A program made the translations under genes and the position numbers. Under the pieces are notes generated by a model, which was not told where the DNA came from, searched no databases, and saw only the letters and a program-made list of their open reading frames with translations. From Acanthochlamys bracteata (lineage: Eukaryota; Streptophyta; Magnoliopsida; Pandanales; Velloziaceae), in contig CM034133.1 in NCBI GenBank assembly GCA_019914995.1, positions 1,612,001 through 1,676,000 on the forward strand: DNA of 64,000 bases, read 5' to 3'. This document shows, one piece after another, positions 23,221-36,010 of this stretch. How positions within the stretch are numbered: the stretch's first letter is position 1; each line of letters starts with the position of its first letter.

Positions 23221-25130
23221 TTTTACATTTATATGTACAAACTTCACAAATTCTTTTCTTGTCAGTAAATAATTGCAAACAAAATTGCAAAATCATTGGT
23301 GATCTACTCCATTTTGGTCTCTTTTCATTACGTTTATCTATGATGAGTCTTGATTGCAACATACATGTTGGTCCAGAACAGAGATGAAGTACGCTGAAAT
23401 GATTCAGCAGTGATGCCCTTATCAAAATGTGGAAGATAAACGGCAAATTCTAATGTAGGGAACCTATTAATCTTTGGGGACGGCTGGGTGTCTTATGTTG
23501 TCGGATATTAAACAATGTAAAAGAAACAGAGAGGTTCAAACGGCAAATGCTAAAACTTCGTAGAGATTTCCGAAGCAAATTTTATTTCATTATTCTGTGA
23601 GGAACGAGTAATGTTAATATAGAAAACATTGATTACTAGTTTGTGTTCATCCAAAACTTATGCTTTTGCATCCTCTTGATTTATGGTAAGTTTAAAAAAT
23701 TACATCCTATAGCTCTTTCATTGTAAATTTTTAGGTAGCTGTAGATTTTCTTTATATAGAATACAATCCAATATTCTAGACAATTGAAATTGAGTTTATT
23801 TTGGATTTGCGGCGAGATGAAGGTAGCATCCTTGTGTTTGCTATTGAAGATTTAGAAGAGATTACAAACATAATCCAATCATGAATTCAATCCAAAATTG
23901 ATCGCATAAATTAAATTAATTCGGAATAATAATAGTTTAACCTATCTAACTAATATAATTACTTGTAAATTAAATATTTGCTAATAATTATAAAATATTT
24001 ACAATAATGATTATATTTTAGTTTAGTATATATTTTATTTAATTTATCATACTTTGACTTATTTTTACTTAATTTATAACTTTTGTTAACATTAACCTTT
24101 TCTTGTCTTGTATTTAGTACCTAACAATTTTGGTCTATTATTATTAGAAGTCGATTTGATTCTTGTTTTAATACTTCGGATATTAAATTGGTCGATCTAA
24201 ATTTGACACGGTTATTAAATAAATTGAATTATGATTGATAATTTGATCCATATAAATATATTAATTATATTAGAATTGAGCGATTTTAATTCACCTATTC
24301 AATGTATCAATACGAATTCGATCTATTAACCTATATTGCTATCCTAAAATAAATTTTGGTGTTATTGTTTTGGTTGTATGATGAAGTTGCCTACTCAAAG
24401 TGTAGAAAGATAAACTCTTAAAAATTACATGTACAAGTTCACGACTAATATTACTTGTGTTGTCTATTTTGACCATTTTTCATATAAGAATTAACATGTT
24501 AACTAATAATTAGTTGTATAGTTTGTTAAACAATTAGCAAAAAATAAGTATTTTGTAAAAATTTATAATTATGAAGTAATCATGTATTGATTTTTATCAA
24601 CACTATTATAATTTATGCCAAAAAGAAAATTATAATTTTAACCATTCTACTATGTTCATTGTCTAAACTCATTTTAAAAGATATATATTGAATAAGAGTT
24701 TTATCCATTTTATAGTGATAGCAATTATATGTGTATATAGGTAAGAGTTTCGCCATTTTGTAGTTAGCCATTTTATAGAGACAGCAATGTTATCTATAGT
24801 ATCTATAGTATGTAGGTAGGAGCAAAAGTAGTTACAATTTATTTTATTTTTTAAAATTTAAAGACTAACGAAGTAATGATATATTATAAACATATATATC
24901 ATTTTCCTAATACATATATTTTTATAAATAATTTGTTAGAAAAAACATACTTATTAATAAAGATTTTAAATGCTCTTTGAAAATCTATATGAATTAATAT
25001 GAACCGTCAATATATGATAAAATATTAAGTTTAACCTGTGCCTCGAGTATATCACATACGATACTTTCTGTTGACACGTTTTAAACTGTCTCTGACATTC
25101 GTTTTTTCTATTTTGTTTGTTGTTGCGATA
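23221..25130. other. AT-rich spacer between the RING-H2 and IDD genes
   Basis: The 3' UTR of the RING gene runs into AT-rich DNA. No ORF, transposon ends or RNA gene were recognised. A short duplicated motif (TTTTATAG(T/A)GA(T/C)AGCAAT) occurs near 24,710 and 24,770. Confidence 0.45.
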
Positions 25131-26792
25131 TTTTCTTTTTACACAAGCAGAGCAGACTATTTCTACCTACATTTGAAACAATCTCACTTCAATTGGTGCT
25201 CGGCGATCATAGATTAAGCAACAAGGTAAGCTTTAAAATTTTTTCTAAAAAGTCGGTAAGTCTTTTGAGCTCATTTTCCATTTCAAGAAATCAGTTAAAG
25301 GGCGATCTTTAGTATTAGTTCGATTTTTTACTATTTTAGTAATCTAACCTTTCATCTATGTGATTTATGCTTTGAATTTCTTATGGATCACAAAGGTATA
25401 AAGACTTATGCTAAGATCTTTATCATTTGAAACAAGCTTCTAAAGATTTCTGATTTTTTTTTTACAAGACTAAAATTTCTGAGTTCTAAGTCATATATAC
25501 ATCTTGCATGTTAAAATAGTTAAAGCTTTTTGCTCTCAACACTTTAATGGTTACTTATACATCCATTTCAGATCTGATCTGTAATAAATTTTTAAATTCT
25601 TAAAGATTTTATTTAGAACAGATCTTACTTTCTAAGATTTAAAAACGTATTATATTTTATTTAACTTTTTTTCTTGCTCTGAGAGAAAATCGAAAACCAA
25701 TCTATGAAACTATATTAATTTTATATAAGAGATTTTAAATATTTATTTATTTATATGAAATTTTTTGTGAAAAAGTTTGCCTAAGTTGCGTGTAGCTAGT
25801 AATTATTTCAAAGCAAAATTCACATTACAGTTTCTAAAAGTCGTTATAAAAAGAAAGTGTTGCACGAATGAATCATACATAGAAAATAGTTTATTATTTG
25901 AAGGAAAAATGGTAACATTTCCAGTTTGGTTCTGGATTAAAACTTTTTGTTGCTCTTCTTCTAATGACTAACATGCAATTTTGACATATGTTCAGATTAA
26001 ATTGTTGATGTTGTCTTCAAAGAATCTTCTTTTGTTCTTCGATTTTCATGAAATAGATAAAATATTTTCTCAAATTACCTATATCATGTTGTTAGTTTCT
26101 ATGAGAAAATTACTAATTGATTAGTCATAGCAGAGCAGAGCAGGTGCACCGTTCCCAAGTTAATTAGTTCCCATCAATTAAATGATAAAATAATTATCTT
26201 AGTTATTGTTTAATTAGATCATTAATTGTTTCTTTGAATCCTGATTCACCGGGCTTGCCCTTTTTCTTTAATGGACTTTATGGGGCCCGTTAGTTCTAGA
26301 AATGTAGTAGGAACTGGGCCGGCCCGCTTAATTTTGTTTAAACTGGGCTTAGGAAAGTTGGTCAGTTTTTTCCTTGGACTAATAACGAAAGGTCTGAACT
26401 TTATAAGATAGATTTTCACAGTGACAGAGATTATATTGTAAGCTAGCTGCTTTGCCGTGAACAAGTTTTAGAGAAATGTGATCAACTTTGGTAGCTAACT
26501 GGCCGGGGATCATTCATAGAAAAGGGTGCATGAGGATTAGGTTGAGGTACATCATTACATAGTGAAGTAATCAATCAATAAATACATGTTCTGTTTTCTA
26601 TAAATATCATCCAAGGTTTTTTTTTCTCTTTCTTCTTCTGTTTGAACAGCAATGAAATTTCATGTTTTTTTTTCTTTGTTTCTCTGTGTATATAATTTTA
26701 ATTTGTTGCAGAACTTGAATTGATTTCTGGTACTAATTAACCATGGAGAATATACTACCACTGTTTCTATTTCAGGTTTGGCGTTGCTCAAC
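25131..26792 (+). other. Probable 5' leader and leader intron of the IDD gene
   Basis: A donor at 25,226 (ACAAG/GTAAGC) follows a leader-like stretch. An acceptor at 26,775 (TATTTCAG) lies 17 bases before the IDD start codon. The 1.5 kb between them is AT-rich and would be a leader intron, perhaps interrupted by another small non-coding exon near 26,710. An upstream ATG at 26,743 is removed if the 26,775 acceptor is used. Otherwise it would open a short overlapping frame. Confidence 0.5.
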
Positions 26793-28533
26793 ATGGCTGA
26801 ACTCCCTTTGATGACTACCTCCGCCAACTCCCCCATCACTGAGAACCAACAGGTGTCTCAGAAGCGAAAGAGGAACCATGCAGGAAACCCAGGCACTCTA
26901 TATATATATAATATATACACAATCTGACATTTTCTTTTCGCTAACTCGTTTTTTTGGTAGTCAGTGAAAGAGTTCAGTTGTTGATTCGTTGATGCATATG
27001 GGTGTTGGTGTTAACAGATCCTTCCGCTGAAGTGATAGCTTTGTCGCCGAGGACACTGATGGCGACGAACAGGTTCACGTGTGAGGTATGCAACAAAGGT
27101 TTCCAGAGAGACCAGAACCTGCAACTGCACCGCAGAGGACATAACCTTCCATGGAAGCTTAAGCAGCGTCCTCCTGGATCGAAAGGCCGCAAGCGTGTCT
27201 ACGTTTGCCCCGAGCCTACTTGTGTCCACCACAACCCTTCCCGTGCTCTTGGTGACCTTACCGGAATCAAGAAACACTATAGCCGCAAGCACGGCGAGAA
27301 GAAGTGGAAGTGTCACCTTTGCCGCAAGAAGTATGCCGTGCAATCTGATTACATAGCTCACAGTAAAATTTGTGGCAAGCGTGAGTACGTCTGTGATTGC
27401 GGCACTAATTTCAATCGGTATGCGATCAAATATCATTCTGCTGCTTGATTCCATTTCTATGCAAACTCGTTATTTTTGAAATCTGAATTAACAGGAGGGA
27501 TAGCTATATGACTCACCGGGCGTTCTGCAATGCACTGGCACCGCGAGAGAACCCTGTGGATAGGCTGACACGGCAATCTTCGACAATCGCCAACGGCGTT
27601 AACCTTAACGCCAATGGTAACGGTAACGCTAGCGGCAGTGGTGACCATGAAATAGATTTGAACGTTGACAGTGGAATGAATTTGAACTTGTTGGAGCACC
27701 ACCAGCATTATGGAGAACAGACGGCGGCTGTGCCACAGCAAATGTATCAAGGTATGAATTTGGAAGTTGGTCAGGCTCCTGCACTGCCACAGCAGCAATC
27801 AGCAATTCCTCTCTGGCTCAAGCGTGGATATATCCTCAACTCACTGGAAGAAGGAATGTCACCGAACAGCAAACTGACCATGACCGAAATCTTGCAGTTG
27901 GCTGATTCATGCGACGTCAACAAGGGCATCGATAACTTGCAGGTAGGTGCCGCTTTACTGCATAGCCTGCAGCCTTCAAACAACTCCAAGCTGCCCATCA
28001 TGAACCATTCTGTAGCTTCTCAAATGCCTGCGACTGCTCTGCTTCTGCAAGCAACACAGATGGGTGCGACTGTTAGCAGCACTAGTGGTTCTGCTCCTTC
28101 CTTTCTTGGACAGGTAATGACGAGAAATTCCCAGGGTGCACCGGTCGAGAACAACGGCAAGAACGAGCTGACTAATCTGTTACTCAGCTTGGAGAAGCAG
28201 GCACCAGGAAACTTTCAGGCACTGATGAGGAGTAGAAGCAGATTAACTGAACCCAATAATGTTAGAAACCTCATGGAAATGCCGTTGCAGCTACTGACAA
28301 ACCATTCCATGGTTCCACCACCATCACCATTAATGCCGGTGCCGCAGTATCAGCATTCTTCTTCAGCAACGCGTGATTTCCTGGGCATGAGTGTTGGTGT
28401 ACCTGGTAGCAGCAGCAGCAGCAACGCTAATCTGCATGAGGATCTGGCGAAGTTCGTGTCTATGGCGACAGTTGGTGCTAGTGGCGTTGATCTCATGAAC
28501 TCTTCCTGCAATGCCACTGTAGTCCCTCAGTGA
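26793..28533 (+). CDS. INDETERMINATE-domain (IDD) C2H2 zinc-finger transcription factor
   Basis: Three exons: 26793-26892, 27018-27417 and 27495-28533, encoding 512 residues. Exon 1 carries the KRKR nuclear signal. Exon 2 carries the hallmark IDD: VIALSPRTLMATNRF, then the first C2H2 finger (CEVC...HRRGH), the second (CPEPTC...HYSRKH), and C2HC fingers (CHLC...HSKIC and CDCG...). The C-terminal part is Asn/Gln/Ser-rich, with an ALLLQATQMGAT motif and the TRDFLGMSVG motif that IDD proteins use for protein contacts. IDD factors are nuclear DNA-binding proteins that act with GRAS proteins in patterning and growth. The exon 1/2 junction restores the conserved PDPSAEVIALSP only if the intron starts with GC (26893), so it is a probable GC-AG intron. 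The subgroup was not decided. Confidence 0.92.
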
Positions 28534-29167
28534 AGGAAGAAGACTTATTTCAAACTTATGGTATTTTATGCTGTATCTTAGCTAATAAATAATTAAGACA
28601 ATTGGACTAGGTTCTTTTAATAATATTCGCAGACAAATTTAGACGATATTAAGTTTTTTGTGTTTTAATTATTTTGTATTTGTATGTATTTTCTTTTTTC
28701 TGTGATTATGTTTGTTTATTATTTTTCTGTGAATGTTTTTGGAATCGGGATGGTGGGCTTTCCGCTCAACGGAACTCGAGTCACCCAGCCTAATTCCTGC
28801 ACTGCTCACTTAATCCACGTGGCTTATATGTACTGGTTTCTGAGACGTGATGTTCGCAAAAATAATTTTGATAAAAATAAAGTTAACAATAATAAATTTG
28901 GTGCAAGTTAAAGTTAAAGTATAATTAAACTATAAATAAAAGTTAAACATAAACTTTATTAAAATTAAATTTATTGAAAATAAAAATAAAATTCAGAACA
29001 AACGAAGTGGAGTTCGAAAGGTAGCGATTGAAATATGCTTTTTCGATTGATTAATCGAAGTGAAAGAAGCCAAAACAAAAAACCCCCAAATTTTTCACCT
29101 GTTTCGAAATAAAAATTTCAGCATTATTTTCCTCTTTCTAGCTTTTTTGGAGGGAGAAAGGGAGAAG
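28534..29167. other. IDD 3' UTR and spacer
   Basis: AT-rich sequence after the IDD stop codon, then a leader-like stretch before the P58IPK-like pseudogene. The ORF at 28,684-28,911 has no recognisable similarity. Confidence 0.5.
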
Positions 29168-31121
29168 ATGGTGTAGAAGATCTTGCGCCATGGAGGAGTG
29201 CTTCTCTTGTTTTCACTGTTCTACTCGCTCTTGATCTCTCGATTCACTATTGTCTTAGCTGCTGAAGGTTTGAGCTCTTTTTATTCGGTTTCTCTTCAGT
29301 TGTTTAGATTTCTTAGGTTGAAAGCGAATCGCGAAATGTTTGTTTGGGTAATAACGTAGTTCTGGTTAATCTCGAAGTAGCAATGGAAGTTCTGGAATTA
29401 GAAGATTGTTTGTGGATGTTTTTATAGGTAACATGTTATGTAGGACTGCAGTAGAATAGGTAGAGTTTGATGATTGTTCATTTGGATTCTGCATATAATA
29501 ACCTTCTGTAGCACTTGGATGTATTGAAATTGAGTGAAATGCATTTTTTTTATTTTTTTATTTTTTTGCTTAATTCTCTTTTTCTAAGAACTGGGTTTAA
29601 CGCCTCTGTTGTGGAGTATGCGAGCTGCATTCCGTTATCTGTGGAGAAGAAAGTGTTCTACCTGTGTAGGGGTAACGGACGAACTTTGGTAGTGGTTCGG
29701 CCGTTTATTTTACTTGTTTCATCATGAAAGTTGCTTCCAGGCTCATGGTTGGATAAGTAATTAAAGTTAATCATTCTTCAAGTAGCATGCTTCTGGAACA
29801 TTATTACAATCTAAACTGGATAACATTCTGCTTTACTGAGGTTCGTAATATTTCTGACTAGTACATTACATCCAAATTATTGAACTTATAAATCACCTTC
29901 AGAACAAGGATTGGAGCGTCTGTACTAAGAGGACTCGTACATTGGGGAAGTACGATGAAAGCACGCCTAGTATCACTGTACCACAATCCCAAACTGGCCC
30001 TTACTTGTACATATGAACAGGTGGCCAGTAATATGCACATAAGGAAAGTGCATTAGGTGCTAAAGGTGTATGGATCTTAGTCTAGGATCTTTGGTAATAA
30101 TGAGTGCTTAGGCTGCCACCAAATGTAATCGAGTGCTGATGTCATCTAGTTGTCTGGTAAATACTTAGTGGATCACCTTTAGAGCTCCATCACCTTTGGT
30201 TGCAAGAGCAAATAAGGGCCCATTTGGAATTGTGGTGCGCTGGAATGTGGTGCGCTTTTAGCATATCCCATAGCTCATTGTAAGGCTCTCTGTTTAAAGA
30301 GGCATTCCTTTTCTTGTGATCATATTAGTGGTTTATCAGCAAAAATGAGATTTGGATGTAATAGGAAGCTCAGAAACAAAATATTACACAACATGAGGAA
30401 TGCCATCTCTCCAGGTGTGGTGCACCGTGAGGAGATTCTGCCAGAAATAAGATTTGTGGCATTGGTTGCTTTACTGAGCAGTGGATGCGGAAGAAGCTTG
30501 TAGTCCGGATTGGAAATCTCAAGATATACGTACTAAGTTTTATCAATTACCAAATTGTAGTGAACTGTTTTATCAGGTCTGATGTTTCTGGTTGTTGCAT
30601 TCATGCTCACATATGGTATCCACTAATGTATTGATTTTGTTTAAGTGTTTTGTGTACGTCGTCAATGGCAGGAGCCACTTTAATAGGTTCTGTTTATTCT
30701 AAATTGGCCATCTGCAAATGATTTCTTCTTTTGCTAGCTTGCTGGTCTTGACATCTTGCAAATAAATCTTTCCACTTGAAAAGTAATTTCAATGTGATTA
30801 ATACCAGTAGTTCCCTTCTAGTTTATGAGATTATTTCATCATGAGTATAGTACAAACTTCAAATATTTTGTAGAGAATTATATAACACAACAAGGTTTAT
30901 GTATCCTGATTTTGTTAAAGTTAAAAGTTATTTATATACCTTGATACAGAAAACCTTGATGGTGCTACTAATTTATTAGGAAGAGTATCTGAAACACTCC
31001 AGGGAAAACAGTATGGCGAAGCACTTGGCCTTCTCAATACTGCGGTTGAGGTAGAACCAGAGCTTTCAGATGCTTATTTGCAGCGTGCTTTTGTCTGCGA
31101 CACCTGTGCAGGTTATTTCTG

Positions 31122-31167
<46 letters not shown>

Positions 31168-34100
31168 TGTCTCTGGCTAATTCTTTTCTGTTCATCGGTA
31201 GACTGGCATTCCTCCTAATTACCTAATGTTGCGACTTGTGTGATGCAACTTCTGTGACTTTTACCTGGTCTTTTATTCTGTTTATATTGCTTTTGAAGAT
31301 CATAAGGGTGAAGCTAAGTGATAAACAAGGAACACACATATAAAGGTGGGTCTCCAACATAGGAACGACAACATCTTGAGTATCTCTGTTTGTCTTGCTT
31401 CAACTAATGATCATAACCATGCGTGAGAAGTGTTTTTTCTCATATTCTTAATGACAAGGACCACAAGCAATTATTTACTGCCAATCCATTTATTCTTATC
31501 TTTATTTCATTAAATCTGTAGTGTTGCAACACCCATTCGTTTTATCATACATGTCCGTACGTCTGATCAATATAACTTATTCGGTTATTTAGTTTTGAAG
31601 AATCTGAAATTAATTACAAGAAGTTTTTGGAGCTTAGGCCAGGGAGTTCATCAGCAGAGAAGGAGATTTCTCAGCTGCTGCAGGCCAAGAATGCCCTGGA
31701 TTCAGCATATACTCTGTCCGACCAAAAAGACTTTTCAAAAGCTTTGGGTTATGTTGTAAAAGTCCTGGGGCTATGTTGTAAAAGTCGTTCTTGTTTTTGC
31801 TCCTGGTTGTTTGAAGGTGTTGTGCTGTATCTATAAATTTTTGTTTGCCTTCTGCAAACACTTGGATGTGTTGGACAAGGTTAACTTTTCTACTTGACAG
31901 GCCAAACTTTTAAAAGTGCAGTTACTTTTGGCAATGAAAGACCATTCAAATGCAGTTTCAGAGACTGGATACATGCTTAAAGAAGATGAGAATAATTTAG
32001 ATGCACTGTTGCTGCTTGGCTATGCCTACTATTATTTAGCAGATCATGATGTTGCATCCAGGTACTTATGAGTTGAAATTATATTCCTATCTCTTCTTCT
32101 CGGTTATTGATTTTCTGTAAGTATTAAAACTACATTGATAGAGCAGTGAGTTCCCAATACTTTTAGTTCCCTAATGTCTTAAGATATGTTACACATACCA
32201 TATAAGGAGAAATATCCCATGTTTCTGGAATTAATATTAGTAGGAATTTGTGTACTACATTTAATTTATTCACTTTTTTGCCCAGGCACTTCCAGAAGGG
32301 ACTTCGTCTTGATCCTGAACACAGTGAACTGAAGAAGGCATATTTTGGTTTGAAAAAACTATTAAAAAAAAGCAAGAGTGTAGGACCAACTCACACATTT
32401 TGATCAGTAGCTACTTCTTGCTGTTGTTTGGACTACTAAATTTTAAAATCTGCTTCTCAGGCAGAAGATAATGCTGCAAAGGGTAGGCTACGAGTAGCTG
32501 TTGAGGACTATAAGGCGGCTTTAGCGGTGGATCCTTCCCATGATGCCCATAGCATCTCACCTTGCCTGTGCAAAGTATTGGTCCAACTAGGCAGAGGAAA
32601 GGATGCAGTCAGTAGTTGTACAGAAGCTCTTAACTTAGACGGAGAACTTGTGGAGGCATTGGCCCAGGTATTTTTCATTTATATTACGTAAGAAAGAATG
32701 AGGAAAGAAGCACAATGTGAAAGCTTGTTCTCATTTATTCCCTATGGAATTTTAAAATGTGATGACTACTTGATTGCAGCTAGGCAAAGCCAAGCTTATC
32801 ACAGAAGATTGGGAGGGTACTATACAAGATCTTAAAACTGCTACTCAAAGCTCTCCTCAGGTTTGTATGCTTTAAGTTGAGATTACGCCCTGATGAGATG
32901 TTAGTTGTCACATGTAAGACTACTGTATTTCATTTTTTCTTTGCCTTGACATTATCTTTGACTTGCTAGATTTATCTTATCTGATTCATTACCTTTTCTT
33001 ATGTGCAATGATTCTTGGCATGGTCCTTATTTTTGGACATGAATATGACAAGTAGCAGTAACTGAACTTTGGGTTAAATCTTAATCAGTAATTGTATTAG
33101 ATATTTATTTGAATGTCAGCTATTGTAGCTGACAGATCTACTTTCATCTATGATTTCTGTTACTACTTTTACTGTAACATGTATTCAGTATTTGTGAAAT
33201 TAAAGTCAAATATTCCCTTGAAGTTTCAGTATAACTTCTCAAGGTTCATGAAAGACAATTATTGTACCACAAGTACCGGTTTTGGGTTTAAGATTCAACT
33301 TGGGGCTAGTTATACATGTTTAGATGACAGTACCTTGACTAAACTTGATTGAAGTGCGTAAATCAAAAGTTTGGGGTCAACTTTAGGCGAAGAGGTTAAA
33401 TATTAGAAAACTAAATTTAATTGAATAGGCAAGCAGGTTAGCTTGCGTAAAATTGCATTTAAGATTCTAGTTTGGACTGGACGTTCTTCGTAGCAACAGA
33501 AAGATGTTGACTCATGAGCCGTTTTCAGGGTGCAAACGAATTGTAAATGGTGTTTTTCTCAAAGCAAGTACTAAGTTTGCAGGACATGAGCACTAGAGAA
33601 GATTTGATTAAAGCTGAGAAGTCTTTGAAGATGAGTCAAAGGAAGGACTGGTACACAATCTTAGGGTTTCTAAAACTGCTTCAGTAACAGCAAAGCGGGC
33701 CTATAAGAAGCTTGCTTTGCAGTGGCATCCAGATAAGAACGTCGGCAACAGAGAAGAAGCAGAGGCTAAGTTCTGTGAAGTTGCTGCAGCGTACGAGGTA
33801 ATATAGAAAATATCTCATTGCTACAATGCTTCCCTCAGAAATATCACCTGCTTATACGAAAGATTCATGCATGAGACGAGAACAAGAATTTGATCTAGTA
33901 ATTGTACCCTTTTTTCCTTCTCAAAAATGTTGTGTATATGATAACCTTAATTGTAAGTTCGTAAGGAACTGAAATATTTTATGGCATGCATTTAGATATA
34001 GTAATCAATCAATGTTTTAGGATTGGGAAATTCTGGCTAGTTTGTTGGATTCTTTGCTACCATTGATTGTTATCGGATTCTGAGCATTGAGTTGGGTTGC

Positions 34101-34509
34101 ATGTGAGGTTGGAGATGGCGTACGAAATAGACAAGGATATAGCCAGGTTTTATTACTTTAAAGCTTATCCCTGCTCATGGAGTTTCCATGTTAATTTATG
34201 TCACTGTTTGGGAATATGTTTTTGGGAAAAAGTTCTAGTATATTTGGGAGCCTACAAGCTCTATTCCCTTTCCAACTTCAAATAGATCACATTTTCTTTT
34301 GGCCTGCACTTGCTGACATTAGTATGTTCTCTCAGGTACTAAGTGATGAAGACAAGCATGCCAGATATGATCGAAGCGAGGATATTGAGGACCTGGGGAT
34401 GGGAGGTCCTGGTTTTAACCCGTTTGGTGGAGGACGTTTGGACAAGGACAACAGTTCACCTTCCATTTTGAAGGCGGATTTTCCAGGAGGCTTTGAGTTC
34501 AACTTTTGA
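29168..34509 (+). pseudogene. Unprocessed pseudogene of P58IPK/DNAJC3 (TPR and J-domain ER co-chaperone)
   Basis: Nine exon remnants keep splice sites: 29168-29267, 30950-31111, 31593-31816, 31901-32061, 32286-32379, 32461-32667, 32780-32860, 33583-33797 and 34336-34509. They follow the family order: signal anchor, TPRs (KAYFGLKKLLKK, GRLRVAVEDYKAALAVDP), J domain with HPD ([20 protein letters not shown]), and a Gly/Phe tail. P58IPK assists protein folding in the ER lumen. Lesions: TAG at codon 3 (29174); a frameshift near 31,093 in the AYLQRAF segment; a 22-base duplication of GGTTATGTTGTAAAAGTC near 31,746-31,789; a small deletion near 32,555; a frameshift before the J domain giving TAA at 33,685; and two offsetting shifts in the last exon. 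Retained introns indicate gene duplication, not retroposition. A MITE follows 10 bases after the stop. Confidence 0.85.
31124..31167. repeat. (ATT)n microsatellite
   Basis: About 14 uninterrupted TTA/ATT units just after the exon 2 donor of the P58IPK-like pseudogene. Confidence 0.95.
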
Positions 34510-34518
34510 TTACATTTT

Positions 34519-34729
34519 GGGTGTGTTTACCTTGGGGTAAACTTGAGTTTTGGGAAGTGAATTAAAAAAATTAAATTAAAATATTTAATAATAAATAAAT
34601 TTTTATATTAATTTTGTTTTAATAGTAAGTTTTAAAATTAAATTTTTTGAAAAAATTTGATAGAAACAATTTATTTTAAATTTTTTGTTTATTTTATCAG
34701 TGGAGTTTGTGGTGTAGGGAAACACACCC
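34519..34729. mobile_element. GGGYGTGTTTACC-family MITE, copy A
   Basis: The left end is GGGTGTGTTTACCTTGGGG and the reverse complement of the right end is GGGTGTGTTTCCCTACAC. TTT flanks both sides (34516-34518 and 34730-34732). The 211-bp body is AT-rich and non-coding. It shares ends with the elements at 39277 and 42986. Confidence 0.75.
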
Positions 34730-34732
34730 TTT

Positions 34733-36010
34733 CTGGATTTATTCTTTACTTTGCCTGAAGGGTCATTGATTGTGAGCAAGAGCTATTCACATTGTGGAAC
34801 CTTACGAATGAGATGGAAGGGAGCTGACAAGTTTGGAGCTGACTGCTAACTGCATCGTGAAGTAACGTCAACATAAGTCTTCCTTGGAACAACGGCCACG
34901 GTTCTATAGGAGCATTGTTGCATCCTTTGGGAAAGGAATTTTGTGTAGTCTCGTCTTGTATTTTAATAAAGTTAAAAAAAGGCATTTTTTTGTAGATGTA
35001 AAATGTGAATAGATCATTGGCTGAGAATGTTGATTTCTTGTACAAATCGAACGTAGAGTGTACTGGAGCATAATCATGAAGCATTTCGGGCATGCTTTTG
35101 CACTTGGCTCTTTGTTTTCCACCTTCAAATGCACTTAGTGCAAATTGTAGCGAAAAATATTCTGTTCTTTAAAAATGACAATCTTTGTGATATGATTGCA
35201 AGTCTACACAAAAGCATACAGTTGGTTGTTACTTTGTACTAGATGCACTTTCTTATTTTTGTTTGTGATTAGAAACTGAGGCAATTGTTATATGCTACAG
35301 ATTGTATTTACTACATTCTATTCCTGGTAACTATATATAGATTCATGCAGCTCTCGATAGAGATTTCTTTCAAACTGCGTTGCTTCACATGTAAACTACT
35401 AGAATGGCATTGCTCATGAGCAACTGCATCTTCATTTTGGTAACCATTTTTTGTCTGCGTCGAGAAGATGGGGTTGCAATTCTTCAATATCGCTTTCTTT
35501 CTACTGTTACGAAGTTGAAACTTGAATTGCAATGGCCGCAAATCTTGATGCTGCGTTTTGCTTGTTGAAAACTGATGCATAGTGAAAGAGATACCAATTT
35601 CACATATCTTTCATTTCAAGTTGCAACATCATACTTCACTTTTGTAGGTAGTTTTTGCATGATCGATGACTTTGCAATGTTTTCTGCTTCATTGTCAAAC
35701 CAAAACAGGGAATTTAAAGAAAATAAGATGTTCATGATGGCTGGAAAAACTCATGTTAAATTCCAATAGAAAAAGATGTTGGAACTAATGAGTAAGTAGC
35801 AAGCATCTAGCTCAAAAAAACATACCAAGGTTCTGCAAATCCAGAAAAACTTCACCCATCATCATACAACTGGTGATGTTTATATTACACCATGCTTGGT
35901 CGCTGCCATGCTAAGCAATCTTTAGCCCACCACCTCCATTACCACCACCATAAAGCCCATCAATGGATTCAACAAAACATTATAGAGAAACGAACACTCC
36001 AAACTCTTCA
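34733..36010. other. Spacer and FLA leader
   Basis: No gene recognised. Short ORFs on both strands (for example near 34,746 and 35,311, minus) lack family motifs. The last 100-150 bases are CA-rich and are probably the 5' UTR of the fasciclin-like gene. Confidence 0.45.
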
